Numbered from the stretch's first letter, positions 18,406 through 26,756 are shown. The stretch is DNA of 64,000 nt from Megasphaera hutchinsoni (GCF_001553405.1 NZ_KQ960955.1:1-64000); one strand, 5' to 3'. Made by a program: numbers and translations. Notes: generated from the letters alone by a model not told the origin.

Positions 18406-18434
18406 ATCATATCAATCTATCCTTTTTTTGTCTA
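18406..18434 (-). promoter_or_regulatory. exbB operon promoter
   Basis: TAGACA (18434-18429), 17-base spacer, TATGAT (18411-18406) on the minus strand. Confidence 0.6.
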
Positions 18435-18467
18435 CTCCATTACGACAAAAAATACTCCATTCCGACA
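18433..18467. repeat. Two 15-bp direct repeats abutting the exbB -35 box
   Basis: TACTCCATTNCGACA occurs at 18433-18447 and 18453-18467 (one mismatch), 20 bases apart start to start, i.e. about two helical turns, adjoining the -35 box. This looks like a tandem regulator site. Confidence 0.65.
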
Positions 18468-18476
18468 TTTTGTTAT

Positions 18477-18518
18477 AAAAAAAGGAAATCCATGCATATG
18501 GTGCATAAATTTCCTTTT
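18477..18518 (-). terminator. Terminator of the pilus operon
   Basis: On the minus strand AAAGGAAAT pairs with ATTTCCTTT, with an inner ATGCA/TGCAT, ending in seven T; it follows the last pilus gene directly. Confidence 0.8.
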
Positions 18519-18945
18519 ATGACTTTTCAGTTAAAATCTGTACCGTTGCTTGTGAACCTATATCGTTTCTTTCAAATCGCAATAATTTTACTTCTGTCGT
18601 ATATAATCGTTCCGATAACATTTCCAAATACAATAACAGTTGAAAAAAATCACTTTCCACATCAATTTCACAAGTCGTGCCATCATCCGTTATATTCGTA
18701 CGCAATATATTCATATGTAGGGATTGTGCTATTTCTTCTACTGTTTCAACCAGATGTTGCGGTGATGCGGGTGGAAAAACACCCATGCGTAAAGGAGTCT
18801 GATCTTGTACTTGTGCTTGCACATGCTTCCATGCCTGCAATTGGTCATAAAGATGATGGGTATAATATATGCATCCTCCGTGTATTACTATCATACCTCC
18901 AAGCAATGCATATAGCCACCATTTACCGCTCTTTTCCATCTCCAT
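18517..18945 (-). CDS. PilO-like pilus assembly protein
   Basis: A 142-residue protein with one N-terminal span (WWLYALLGGMIVIHGGCIYY), a short coiled coil (LYDQLQAWKHVQAQVQDQ) and a small periplasmic domain, the PilO layout. ATG at 18945 chosen because AAGGAGG ends 6 bases before it; ATGs at 18951 and 18939 are worse spaced. Overlaps the preceding PilN-like gene by 23 bases. Assignment rests on topology and position after PilM/PilN-like genes, not on a strong motif. Confidence 0.65.
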   Translation of the reverse strand: MEMEKSGKWWLYALLGGMIVIHGGCIYYTHHLYDQLQAWKHVQAQVQDQTPLRMGVFPPASPQHLVETVEEIAQSLHMNILRTNITDDGTTCEIDVESDFFQLLLYLEMLSERLYTTEVKLLRFERNDIGSQATVQILTEKS

Positions 18946-19480
18946 GGGCATCCTCCTTGTTCTCTAGTTGTATCCACATTTCAAATGGCTGCATCCCAGC
19001 GGTAGCCGAGTCGGCCTTTTTTACTAATACTGCACCTATACGCGGTTCCATTTGTAGCTTTTCTTGCCACCTATAAACCCCTTCCCGCTGTTCCGCTTCA
19101 CCACCAATTAAGATTCGCTTATCTTCCCGTTGCCAAGACAAAAACCGTATGTCGTTGGGTTTCGTCATAGCCAATGAAATCAATAGGGAGATATCCGTCT
19201 CAAGATCCACATCCTGTTCCTGTTCATCCACAAATGCTTGCCACCGTGCTTGCCGCTCTTTTTCTTTTTGCCATGATATCTGTACCTTTTTTCCCTGTTG
19301 ACTATATTGTTGCTGTATCGTGCGTATGCTAACCGTAGCATACATCATATAAGCCATACAGCTCCCCCAACAAAACAATGACAATGCACACCCTATGTAC
19401 CACCATTGTTTTCTCGCTAACCGTTTTCGCTGTTGCTTGATATCCGTAGGCAATAAATTAAGCTGTACTCTCTGTTTCAT
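18923..19480 (-). CDS. PilN-like pilus assembly protein
   Basis: A 185-residue protein beginning MKQRVQLNLLPTDIKQQRKR; the NLLP motif on a short cytoplasmic tail is the PilM-binding signature of PilN. One span follows (residues about 28-48), then a long coiled coil (IRTIQQQYSQQGKKVQISWQ) and a periplasmic ferredoxin-like domain. In the family PilN and PilO form an inner-membrane alignment complex. Confidence 0.75.
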   Translation of the reverse strand: MKQRVQLNLLPTDIKQQRKRLARKQWWYIGCALSLFCWGSCMAYMMYATVSIRTIQQQYSQQGKKVQISWQKEKERQARWQAFVDEQEQDVDLETDISLLISLAMTKPNDIRFLSWQREDKRILIGGEAEQREGVYRWQEKLQMEPRIGAVLVKKADSATAGMQPFEMWIQLENKEDAHGDGKER

Positions 19481-19486
19481 TACTGT

Positions 19487-20251
19487 TTACCCCGTTAAAA
19501 TCGCTGTTAGCAACGATAAATGCCACTGAAAACCACGTGCATACACCTCTAAAAACGGACTCATTTCCCATGCATCCTCTTTCTCATCTTGCCAAAGAAG
19601 AAAAGCTTCTTCTGACGATTTTTCCTGCGACTGTAAATAAATTTTTCCCTTTACGGGCAACTCATCAATGACATCATATCCATAGGGTATACCTTCTTTT
19701 ACGTTGATACGATGAATGACCTTACCTTCCCCTACATACGCATTTCCCCTAATTGCGGGAAGCCAACGAGCAATATACATAGGAAGTGCCTCAATAGAGC
19801 GTACACGATTTTTATCACGTTGTAACATGTGATACACGATCCGTACAAGTGCTTCCGGATAAGCACTCCAAATCCAAGCATACATACCATTTTCTTTCAT
19901 CTTCCCAACACGCGTCACATCATAGGCAAACTCCACATTGCCACAAGCCTCTTCGATTTCACATAAACATAACTCCAACGCTTGTGCACGCGTATACACG
20001 GGAAAAAACGATTCTTTCCACTGTAAAGACGGACCACTTAAGACAACTGAAAAATCACACTGTTCCCATTGATATATTTGTACCAGTGATGCCATTAACC
20101 GTTCCCATCCTTGTTCCGATTCATCCTCTTGGTAATGTCGCTTATATGTACTTCCTTCATAGGCAAAGGGATAACGATTAAAACGCCGATGCACCTCTAC
20201 AATATATACGTTTTCCGTAGAAATCCAAATAATTATCTTATGTCGTTTCAT
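19487..20251 (-). CDS. PilM-position protein of the pilus operon
   Basis: A 254-residue soluble protein starting MKRHKIIIWISTENVYIVEV, which resembles the first beta-hairpin of actin-like PilM/GspL cytoplasmic domains. It sits just upstream of the NLLP-bearing PilN-like gene, where PilM belongs. It is shorter than typical PilM (about 350) and I see no clear nucleotide-binding motif, so it may be a reduced, non-binding form. Function inferred from position. Confidence 0.55.
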   Translation of the reverse strand: MKRHKIIIWISTENVYIVEVHRRFNRYPFAYEGSTYKRHYQEDESEQGWERLMASLVQIYQWEQCDFSVVLSGPSLQWKESFFPVYTRAQALELCLCEIEEACGNVEFAYDVTRVGKMKENGMYAWIWSAYPEALVRIVYHMLQRDKNRVRSIEALPMYIARWLPAIRGNAYVGEGKVIHRINVKEGIPYGYDVIDELPVKGKIYLQSQEKSSEEAFLLWQDEKEDAWEMSPFLEVYARGFQWHLSLLTAILTG

Positions 20252-20258
20252 TTTCTTC

Positions 20259-20720
20259 TCACCTTCGAACTACAGATATAATTACCGTGTGAAACGTACC
20301 GTCTTCATTTTTTCTAGTTTCTGTCTGTACCGTGCCAGCTTTACCAATACGATTTTTCGTGTCATAAAGCCGAATATGTATCTCCCCTTTAATAGGATAG
20401 CCATTAAAATGGGGATCTTGGTATGTATGCTCTCGATATATGAATTGTTCCGGATGTGCTTTTTTCCATTCTTGCACAGGCCTAGCTAAAAAATCTGTTT
20501 TATCTTCGCCAATAGCTTTCCCTTGTATTTCGGCGATACAATCAGAAAGCAACGAAAATACATCATATTCTAATTGCATGGAAATCTTTCTATACGGTAC
20601 TTGCTTTAAATATTGCATCGCCAAATAAGTCGTCCCAGTCGATAAAAAGACCAATAAAAAACCTAACCATAATGCATACCATGTTAAAAAACCATTGCCC
20701 TTTACTCTAATGCCTTCCAT
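20259..20720 (-). CDS. GspK/PilX-like minor pseudopilin
   Basis: A 153-residue protein; ATG at 20720 chosen because GGAGG lies before it. Begins MEGIRVKGNGFLTWYALWLG, a type III-like leader with cleavage after Gly10 and a following hydrophobic helix to about residue 36. It lacks the Glu at mature position 5, as does GspK/PilX, and it is last of four prepilin genes, the GspK place. Overlaps the previous gene by 19 bases. Confidence 0.6.
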   Translation of the reverse strand: MEGIRVKGNGFLTWYALWLGFLLVFLSTGTTYLAMQYLKQVPYRKISMQLEYDVFSLLSDCIAEIQGKAIGEDKTDFLARPVQEWKKAHPEQFIYREHTYQDPHFNGYPIKGEIHIRLYDTKNRIGKAGTVQTETRKNEDGTFHTVIISVVRR

Positions 20721-21253
20721 TCCATCCTCCACGGTGTAATCACCCAACGGTACGGCCAATATATATGTGCTCGCTTATCCCTATAAATCACCTTGCCTTC
20801 CATGGCATTATTATAAGGGAAAAAATATCGACTTTCCTTCTCTTGTAACGTTAAATACACGGCCGATGAACTATTGGGTCCCTTATTGCCTGACATCATA
20901 GCAAATATCTCATCATTAAGTAACCACCGATAAATAATACCGCCACCACAATAAAGACGCCACGCGTTTTTACCATCAAACAAATTCACCATATCTCGCC
21001 CGATTGTAGGCTTAATACTATGATGCACTTCGGAATACAATGTATCTTCTACCGAAAAGCGTTGTCGTAGCATTTCTTCAAACATCTCCCCATATTGAAC
21101 CGATTTAAGAATATGAAAGGCACATACTTGCATAGCTGCCGTTAAAAACAAGGCCATGACAAAAAACACAATCATTTCCATCAAGACAAAGCCGTTACAT
21201 TTTTTGCGGCAACACCGCTGTATACCATAGACATGCTTTCTTTCCTTCTTCAT
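20702..21253 (-). CDS. GspJ/PilW-like minor prepilin
   Basis: A 183-residue prepilin-like protein with a long basic leader (19-20 residues, KKERKHVYGIQRCCRKKCNG) and the mature start FVLMEMIVFFVMALFL, which has the conserved Glu5. The C-terminal domain is beta-rich. Position and length fit GspJ/PilW or ComGF. Overlaps the GspI-like gene by 59 bases. Confidence 0.7.
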   Translation of the reverse strand: MKKERKHVYGIQRCCRKKCNGFVLMEMIVFFVMALFLTAAMQVCAFHILKSVQYGEMFEEMLRQRFSVEDTLYSEVHHSIKPTIGRDMVNLFDGKNAWRLYCGGGIIYRWLLNDEIFAMMSGNKGPNSSSAVYLTLQEKESRYFFPYNNAMEGKVIYRDKRAHIYWPYRWVITPWRMEWKALE

Positions 21254-21548
21254 CGGTCACCTCAACCTGCCTTTTTTTCTTATTCAGCCAGCCATTTTCC
21301 CGTAACACCACAAGAAAGACGCGATTATCTTGTTGTCGCTGAAAATGTTGCCCGTCTTGATACGGCTGTCCACTACGCCATTCTTCCAAAATCGTTCTTG
21401 TTATTTCTAATAATTCCACTTGCCGCCTTGTTTCACGATAAATTTTAAGCGATGTAGATGTCGCCATAAGGGCAGGAACAGCCATACACACAAAAACAAA
21501 CGCTGCGATGATCGCATCAGGTAAAAAAAAACCATTTTGTTTACTCAA
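21195..21548 (-). CDS. GspI/PilV-like minor prepilin
   Basis: A 117-residue protein with leader MSKQNG and mature start FFLPDAIIAAFVFVCMAVPA. Mature residue 5 is Asp rather than the usual Glu. The helix is followed by a short globular domain. GspI/PilV (ComGE) position in the prepilin cluster. Confidence 0.68.
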   Translation of the reverse strand: MSKQNGFFLPDAIIAAFVFVCMAVPALMATSTSLKIYRETRRQVELLEITRTILEEWRSGQPYQDGQHFQRQQDNRVFLVVLRENGWLNKKKRQVEVTDEEGKKACLWYTAVLPQKM

Positions 21549-22008
21549 TTCTAATCCTTCCCGTCTGTGAAGAAATTACCACCTTTTTTTGTACTTTATT
21601 CTGTTCGTCTTGAAGTTCAAACGTTTCCGTTCCCCACACGCGTCCGCGCATAGTAAAAACCACTTTTTTACTATTACGCCAATAAATATGTATTCCTTGC
21701 GGACACGGATAATACCCATTATAAGTAGGGAAACAATCTGACAACGTATACCCGTCCTTCTCAAAGGTAAACCGACTTTTTTGCCCCGGTGGTGACGACA
21801 TATTATAATTACGGGATATTTGAAAATGCATTGCCAAAACGCGTGCATACAAATATGCATCATTTTCTGCCCGCTGTTTATGATACAACGGCATAACCAA
21901 CGAAACAATCATGAGCAAAATAATCAATGCAAACATGCATTCTATGAGTAAAATATACCCATTTTTTATCCTATACCGATCCAACCCCCAATTGTATTTC
22001 CTAGGCAT
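21541..22008 (-). CDS. GspH/FimT-like minor prepilin
   Basis: A prepilin-like protein of about 155 residues. The start is uncertain: ATG at 22008 lies inside the end of the peptidase gene (43-base overlap) and has a weak ribosome site; the frame is open farther upstream to 22140 but that adds residues antisense to prepilin logic. Leader ends RIKNG, mature start YILLIECMFALIILLMIV with Glu5-type residue two positions late. Follows the major prepilin and peptidase. Confidence 0.65.
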   Translation of the reverse strand: MPRKYNWGLDRYRIKNGYILLIECMFALIILLMIVSLVMPLYHKQRAENDAYLYARVLAMHFQISRNYNMSSPPGQKSRFTFEKDGYTLSDCFPTYNGYYPCPQGIHIYWRNSKKVVFTMRGRVWGTETFELQDEQNKVQKKVVISSQTGRIRIE

Positions 22009-22409
22009 TTCGCAATCCACCATCCACTCCATAAAAAGGGGGCAAACGGAATCATACGCACTCCTTGCCGCCACCACAGCCATACTGACACGAGCAAGGC
22101 CAAAAAGAAGGCTACCCACACCATAACAAACCCTTCCCAAAAGGAGCAGCCCAAGGATAAAACGATAACTAGTTTAATATCCCCCGTTCCCAGACCTTGC
22201 GGATACGCATAATAAACCATACCAAAAAACACACTGATAAAAAGCACCGTTATAGGTGTATAAACAGCTAGATGCTCATACCACGCCACAAGCTGTAACA
22301 GTACTAGTACGACAATGGCTCCATCAGGAATCCAATAATACCTCAGATCGGTATAACAAATCCATGCCGTAATGCCTGCTACACCTAAAAACCAAAGCGG
22401 TTCCATCAT
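21966..22409 (-). CDS. A24-type prepilin peptidase, methylase domain absent
   Basis: A 147-residue multispan aspartic protease. The two catalytic Asp motifs are visible: YTDLRYYWIPDG (residue about 20) and GLGTGDIKLV (about residue 73), with FAPFLWSGWW near the C-terminus. The N-terminal methyltransferase domain of PilD/GspO is missing, as in TadV/CpaA peptidases. It cleaves the leader peptides of the five prepilin-like proteins around it. Encoded within the operon, 3 bases after the major prepilin. Confidence 0.85.
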   Translation of the reverse strand: MMEPLWFLGVAGITAWICYTDLRYYWIPDGAIVVLVLLQLVAWYEHLAVYTPITVLFISVFFGMVYYAYPQGLGTGDIKLVIVLSLGCSFWEGFVMVWVAFFLALLVSVWLWWRQGVRMIPFAPFLWSGWWIAKCLGNTIGGWIGIG

Positions 22410-22412
22410 ATC

Positions 22413-22811
22413 CTACATGCTTTTAGGCGTTGCCGTTCCCGTCGAATATACTTTATTTGCATAAGTTCCTGACACAACACCATCCTTCCCGATCGTATAT
22501 TCACTGCCATCGGGTAATTTCGGTTCGCCTTGTAAATATACCTTCCCCCCCTTATCGGGCTTAACTAATGCGGCTACATTCGCTGGATAAGTGCCATTTT
22601 CAATTTCATACAACGCGGCGGCATTGCTAATCGTATGAATATCGGCTTGCACTTTTGCTATTTTCGCCGTTTTTCCCGCTGATGAAAACTTCGGTACAGC
22701 AATCGTAGCCAAAGCCATGATAATACTCACTACAATCAACATTTCCAATAAGGTAAACCCATTTCTAACTCGTTTGTTTTCGTGCTTCGTTGTTAACCCA
22801 AAATACGTCAT
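22413..22811 (-). CDS. Major type IV prepilin/pseudopilin (GspG/ComGC/PilA-like)
   Basis: A 132-residue prepilin. The leader ends RVRNG and mature protein starts FTLLEMLIVVSIIMALATIA, with Glu5 and an ideal hydrophobic helix. The C-terminal domain is short (IHTISNAAALYEIENGTYP, a GspG-like alpha helix then beta loops). Likely the main fibre subunit. Confidence 0.88.
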   Translation of the reverse strand: MTYFGLTTKHENKRVRNGFTLLEMLIVVSIIMALATIAVPKFSSAGKTAKIAKVQADIHTISNAAALYEIENGTYPANVAALVKPDKGGKVYLQGEPKLPDGSEYTIGKDGVVSGTYANKVYSTGTATPKSM

Positions 22812-22825
22812 ATTAATACCCCTTT

Positions 22826-24022
22826 CTACATCGTTACATGTGTCGTCATATCTAAAATCGGTATCACAAAACAGACAATAAGTCCTCCTATAAACACACC
22901 CATTCCTAATAAGGCAACAGGACCTAAGAAGCGTCTAATCCGTGTGATAAAAAGTTGTAATTGCCAATGATAATACGTTGCTATCCCTTGTAAGGCTTGT
23001 TCATATTCACCTGTATGTTCACCCATTTGCAACATCATGCGAACATAATCTAAGGCTAAGGGACTTTGTTCGACAGCTTTACTGAAGGATTCGCCTTTTT
23101 CTAATCTATGACATAACCAATATATGTGGCTACGGAAATAGCCTATCGGAACCGCTGCCACTGCCTCTCGCAATGCCTCTACTAGCGTAATCCCACTGTG
23201 CAATTGTAAAGATGTTAATTGACTGCACCGCTGCCAACAAAAAATCCACAACCAGTGGCGAATCCATTGTACCCGGCACACTGCTAACAATAACCGCTGC
23301 CGTCGATGTGCCGCTCGCAAATACACGCTAGCGAACACGCCAATCCCGACAAAGCCCAACAAGATCCATAGAATGTAGGCGTGCAAGAAATGAGCAATCC
23401 CTAGTATTCGTTGAGTCATCAATGGCAACGGCATTTCCAATTGGACACAGACATCTTCTACCATTGGCAATAGAAAAAATATAGCGATAAACATCGCCCC
23501 GATAGAACAAATGCAAAGAAAACCCGGATACCATAAGGCTTGTACCAATGCTTGCCGTTGTTTCAACATCGTTTGATAATGATCGCCTAACATACGGAAA
23601 ATAGTTTCCAATTGCCCCGTCATTTCACCGGTTTTCACCATATGCTCTACCAACGAGGGAAAAATTGTACACGCTTTTATCGCCTGAGTCAACGATATGC
23701 CTTGCCGCAACCGCTGACCTACTTGATACAATCGCTGTCTTTGCCGCTTGTTACCGATATCCTTGCTTACCGTTTCCCATGCCTGGACAACAGAAATGCC
23801 CGAGTCCATTAATGCTGACAACTGCGAAAACATGATTTGTAAAGTTCCGGGCGAAAGAATGGCTATACGCCACAGTGAAAAAGAAATCACTTCCTGTACT
23901 TGCTGCACCTGCCAATGATATTGCTCACTCAGTTCATATACAGCCTCTTTATCAACGGCTTGTACACGACAAACCGATGCTCTCCCTGCAGAAGTCACAA
24001 AGTACACATCAAATTTTTTCAT
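22826..24022 (-). CDS. pilC: Type IV pilus/type II secretion inner-membrane platform (PilC/GspF)
   Basis: A 398-residue T2SS-F protein. ATG at 24022 has GGAG 6 bases ahead and overlaps the end of the PilT-like gene by 4. Two T2SSF repeats: MFSQLSALMDSGISVVQAWE (about residue 65) and RCSQLTSLQLHSGITLVEAL (about residue 265), each with two or three membrane spans. The platform couples the ATPases to pilin polymerisation. Confidence 0.88.
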   Translation of the reverse strand: MKKFDVYFVTSAGRASVCRVQAVDKEAVYELSEQYHWQVQQVQEVISFSLWRIAILSPGTLQIMFSQLSALMDSGISVVQAWETVSKDIGNKRQRQRLYQVGQRLRQGISLTQAIKACTIFPSLVEHMVKTGEMTGQLETIFRMLGDHYQTMLKQRQALVQALWYPGFLCICSIGAMFIAIFFLLPMVEDVCVQLEMPLPLMTQRILGIAHFLHAYILWILLGFVGIGVFASVYLRAAHRRQRLLLAVCRVQWIRHWLWIFCWQRCSQLTSLQLHSGITLVEALREAVAAVPIGYFRSHIYWLCHRLEKGESFSKAVEQSPLALDYVRMMLQMGEHTGEYEQALQGIATYYHWQLQLFITRIRRFLGPVALLGMGVFIGGLIVCFVIPILDMTTHVTM

Positions 24023-24954
24023 ACCTCTCTCCAATAACGATTTAACGCTTGTTCCATGGTTTCCATCCCAAATGCACTCCCCGTCTGCATGATCGATGTC
24101 AAACGGAAAAATTGTCCACTCCGAATAACTGCGGCCACCGCTGAATTAGTCCATAATTGCTCGCGTAGAAGATGTAATTTATTCTCCTTTTCCATAAATT
24201 TTTGTGCTACCACTGCTTTCAGTACTACCGCTAATCGTTGCCGTATTTCTTCTTGTTCACTACCTTCAAACATCCCTACCGCACGATTAATCGCTAACAT
24301 CACACTGGGTGAATGCATGGTCGCAAATACGGTAATACCTGTTTCAGCGGCCATAATAGCCGCTCGCATCGTTTCTCTATTGCGAATTTCACCAATAAAC
24401 AGCACATCTGGATCTTGCCGCAACGACTGTACAATGCCCGTATCAAAATCGCTAACATGCCTACCTATTTCTCGTTGTGTTATCAGTGCTTTCTTTCCCT
24501 TAAGTATATATTCAATGGGATCTTCCAACGTAATAATATGATAAGGCTTATTTGACATAATCCCCTGTAATACCCGACATACCGTAGTAGTTTTACCACT
24601 TCTAGTAGGTCCACATATCAATACCAAACCTGCCCCTACACAACTTAAGTGAGCAAGCGTTATAGGCTGTTCATCCTCAGGCAATGTCTCTAGCGGATAC
24701 AACAAGCGAATAACACCATACATCCCGTTTTCAGTCATACAAACTTGACACCGACAGCGTACCTGTTGCCACGAAAAAGACCAGCCATCCCTATGATTTG
24801 CCATCCATTGTTGTAACCATTTTTCTTGTATCGGTGTATCATTCATTTTTTGCAAACTTAAACGAACTCGCATATAAGGAACCTGCCCACTTTGCAAATG
24901 TATATCCGAAGCACCTTCAACAATGGCGGTTGCGATTAACTCTTCTATATCCAT
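24019..24954 (-). CDS. pilT: PilT-like retraction ATPase
   Basis: A 311-residue secretion ATPase. Starts with ASDIHLQSGQVPYMRV (PilT N-domain), Walker A GPTRSGKTTT, Asp box ITLEDPIEYI, Walker B LFIGEIRNRET, His box ATMHSPS. Somewhat short of the usual 345-370 residues, with a diverged N-domain that contains a short Cys-rich piece (VRCRCQVC). Retraction motor in the family; overlaps the PilB-like gene by 38 bases. Confidence 0.85.
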   Translation of the reverse strand: MDIEELIATAIVEGASDIHLQSGQVPYMRVRLSLQKMNDTPIQEKWLQQWMANHRDGWSFSWQQVRCRCQVCMTENGMYGVIRLLYPLETLPEDEQPITLAHLSCVGAGLVLICGPTRSGKTTTVCRVLQGIMSNKPYHIITLEDPIEYILKGKKALITQREIGRHVSDFDTGIVQSLRQDPDVLFIGEIRNRETMRAAIMAAETGITVFATMHSPSVMLAINRAVGMFEGSEQEEIRQRLAVVLKAVVAQKFMEKENKLHLLREQLWTNSAVAAVIRSGQFFRLTSIMQTGSAFGMETMEQALNRYWREV

Positions 24955-26086
24955 AACTCACCTCACGATTATCATATACGCGTTGAATTTCCTGCCAATC
25001 TGTATATCCCTTCTGAATATGATATAATAACACCTCTTTCATCAACACAGCCCCATCGGTAATAGCTGCAGCTTCCATCTCATCCATACCGTCACCTTGA
25101 CGAATACACTTGCGGAGTTGTTGCTTTACTGGCATGATTTCGCACAAACAAATTCGACCCTCATAGCCTGTTGAAAAGCAGGCGGTGCACGTTTTTCGCA
25201 ACTCTTCTTTACCACGACAATGTCGGCATATCCGTCTTGCTAATCGCTGTGACGTTATCCCCGACAAAGCATCGGCAACCAAATAAGGTTCGACACCCAT
25301 ATCAATTAATCGCTCTGGCACCTCCGCTGCCGATGCCGTATGCACCGTAGATAATACCAAATGCCCCGTAAGTGCGGCTCGCACCGCAATATTTGCCGTC
25401 TCGCCATCTCGAATTTCCCCAATCACTAAAATATCCGGATCTTGCCGCAGTAACGCCCGTAAACCATTTTGAAATACCAATCCCCCTTTTTCATGAATTT
25501 GACTTTGACAAATCCCATTCACCTTATATTCAACAGGATCTTCCAAGGTAGCAATACTCACTTCCGTCTTATGTAACTCTCGTAATACCGCATACAACGT
25601 CGACGTTTTTCCACTTCCCGTGGGACCACTAAAAAGGAATAACCCCCGATGTTGAGATACAATCTGACGAATACTTTGGCAAACAGATGGCGTTATTCCT
25701 AATGTTTCCAATTTTAATTCTACATGTGTTGTATCTAACAACCGCAGTACCGTCTTTTCACCTCGCACTGTAGGCATCGTACTAACACGCAAATCCACTG
25801 TTTTTTCGTGACTATCCCACACGATCCGTCCATCTTGGGGCCGTCGTTTATCCGCTATGTCCATACGAGCTAGCACTTTAATCCGTGCCGTCACCATGTC
25901 CGCTTTCGCTAACGGAATTGATGCAGCCGTCAACAGAACGCCATCACGCCGAAACCGCACCCGTACAGCTTCATCTAACGGCTCAATATGAATATCACTG
26001 GCATGTACTTCTATCGCTTGTTGTAAAAGCATCTCTACAATACGTGTTGCTGAGGCTTGCCCAATTCCTGCTAATGACGAAAACAT
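24917..26086 (-). CDS. pilB: PilB/GspE-type assembly ATPase, lacking MshEN domain
   Basis: A 389-residue assembly ATPase. ATG at 26086 has AGGAGG 7 bases ahead. HASDIHIEP near residue 35 starts the N2 domain; Walker A GPTGSGKTST, Asp box ATLEDPVEY, Walker B LVIGEIRDGETA, His box STVHTASA; a zinc site CRHC...CTAC lies near residues 295-315. The N-terminal MshEN domain present in full-length PilB/GspE (about 560) is absent, as in ComGA. First gene of the operon, which ends at 18517. Confidence 0.88.
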   Translation of the reverse strand: MFSSLAGIGQASATRIVEMLLQQAIEVHASDIHIEPLDEAVRVRFRRDGVLLTAASIPLAKADMVTARIKVLARMDIADKRRPQDGRIVWDSHEKTVDLRVSTMPTVRGEKTVLRLLDTTHVELKLETLGITPSVCQSIRQIVSQHRGLFLFSGPTGSGKTSTLYAVLRELHKTEVSIATLEDPVEYKVNGICQSQIHEKGGLVFQNGLRALLRQDPDILVIGEIRDGETANIAVRAALTGHLVLSTVHTASAAEVPERLIDMGVEPYLVADALSGITSQRLARRICRHCRGKEELRKTCTACFSTGYEGRICLCEIMPVKQQLRKCIRQGDGMDEMEAAAITDGAVLMKEVLLYHIQKGYTDWQEIQRVYDNREVSYGYRRVNRNRHC

Positions 26087-26197
26087 ATAGCCACCTCCTA
26101 AAAAAAGCATACCATAAAGACTACTATTTTCCCCATTCTTTATATAACTTTCATTATTAATATATATATTTATTTCTTATTAAAAAATTAAAAATAT

Positions 26198-26226
26198 TTG
26201 ACAGTATAATCACTGTATTATATACT
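26198..26226 (+). promoter_or_regulatory. tRNA-Val promoter
   Basis: TTGACA (26198-26203), 17-base spacer, TATACT (26221-26226); start 20 bases later at the tRNA. Confidence 0.8.
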
Positions 26227-26246
26227 AAATAAATAATCTTATTTAT

Positions 26247-26323
26247 GGGCAGTTAGCTCAGTTGGTTAGAGTATCTCGTTGACATCGAGGGGGTCGATGG
26301 TTCGAATCCATTACTGCCCACCA
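26247..26323 (+). tRNA. tRNA-Val (GAC)
   Basis: 77 nt including encoded CCA. Acceptor GGGCAGT/ACTGCCC, D arm GCTC/GAGT, anticodon stem TCTCG/CGAGG with loop TTGACAT (anticodon GAC), T arm GATGG-TTCGAAT-CCATT. Confidence 0.93.
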
Positions 26324-26330
26324 CACAAAA

Positions 26331-26364
26331 AAAAAGAGCATTGTCACTGACAATGCTCTTTTTG
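26331..26364. terminator. Bidirectional terminator after tRNA-Val
   Basis: AGAGCATTGTC (26335-26345) pairs with GACAATGCTCT (26349-26359), A-run before, T-run after; also ends the converging small gene. Confidence 0.88.
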
Positions 26365-26370
26365 CCCTAT

Positions 26371-26697
26371 TTACACAACACCGGGAAAATTCCGTACAAA
26401 TTGAATACGTATATCTGGAAACATTTCTACATATTGAATCGTAAAATCCTCTCCATACTCAACAAACTGCCATTCTCCAATTTCCTCTGGAAAGATCCGT
26501 ACACGCTGTACGCGCAAATCTGGAAAAGATCCCACTACTTTTACCCGTAAATCTCCATGATAAGGAACTACTTTTACCTTTCCTACCAAATGAATGCCCT
26601 TACAATACCCATCAGGCGAAACATTCATACTTGCCATACTTACAAAGGGAATGCAACACAATAGGAAAAAAAATAATAAACCTACCTTTTTTATCAC
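26371..26697 (-). CDS. Small exported protein with D(L/I)RV...FP repeats
   Basis: About 108 residues. The likely start is GTG at 26697 (AGAGGTG 6 bases ahead); an in-frame GTG at 26706 overlaps the ribosome site. N-terminal signal peptide (VGLLFFFLLCCIPFVSMAS). The rest is a repeat of about 11 residues: DLRVKVVGSFP, DLRVQRVRIFP, DFTIQYVEMFP, DIRIQFVRNFP, with one 13-residue insert. It reminds me of DUF6150-type beta-strand repeats, but I cannot confirm it. Function unknown; periplasmic or surface location is inferred. Confidence 0.7.
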   Translation of the reverse strand: MIKKVGLLFFFLLCCIPFVSMASMNVSPDGYCKGIHLVGKVKVVPYHGDLRVKVVGSFPDLRVQRVRIFPEEIGEWQFVEYGEDFTIQYVEMFPDIRIQFVRNFPGVV

Positions 26698-26756
26698 ATA
26701 ATCCACCTCTTTTCATTCCTTATTTTCAGTATACCCAAAAACTATACGTATAGCAA

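Noticed and set aside
18402-19076. 224-codon plus-strand frame over the PilO/PilN-like genes
   Set aside because: No ribosome site or protein motif; it overlaps supported leftward genes and their terminator.
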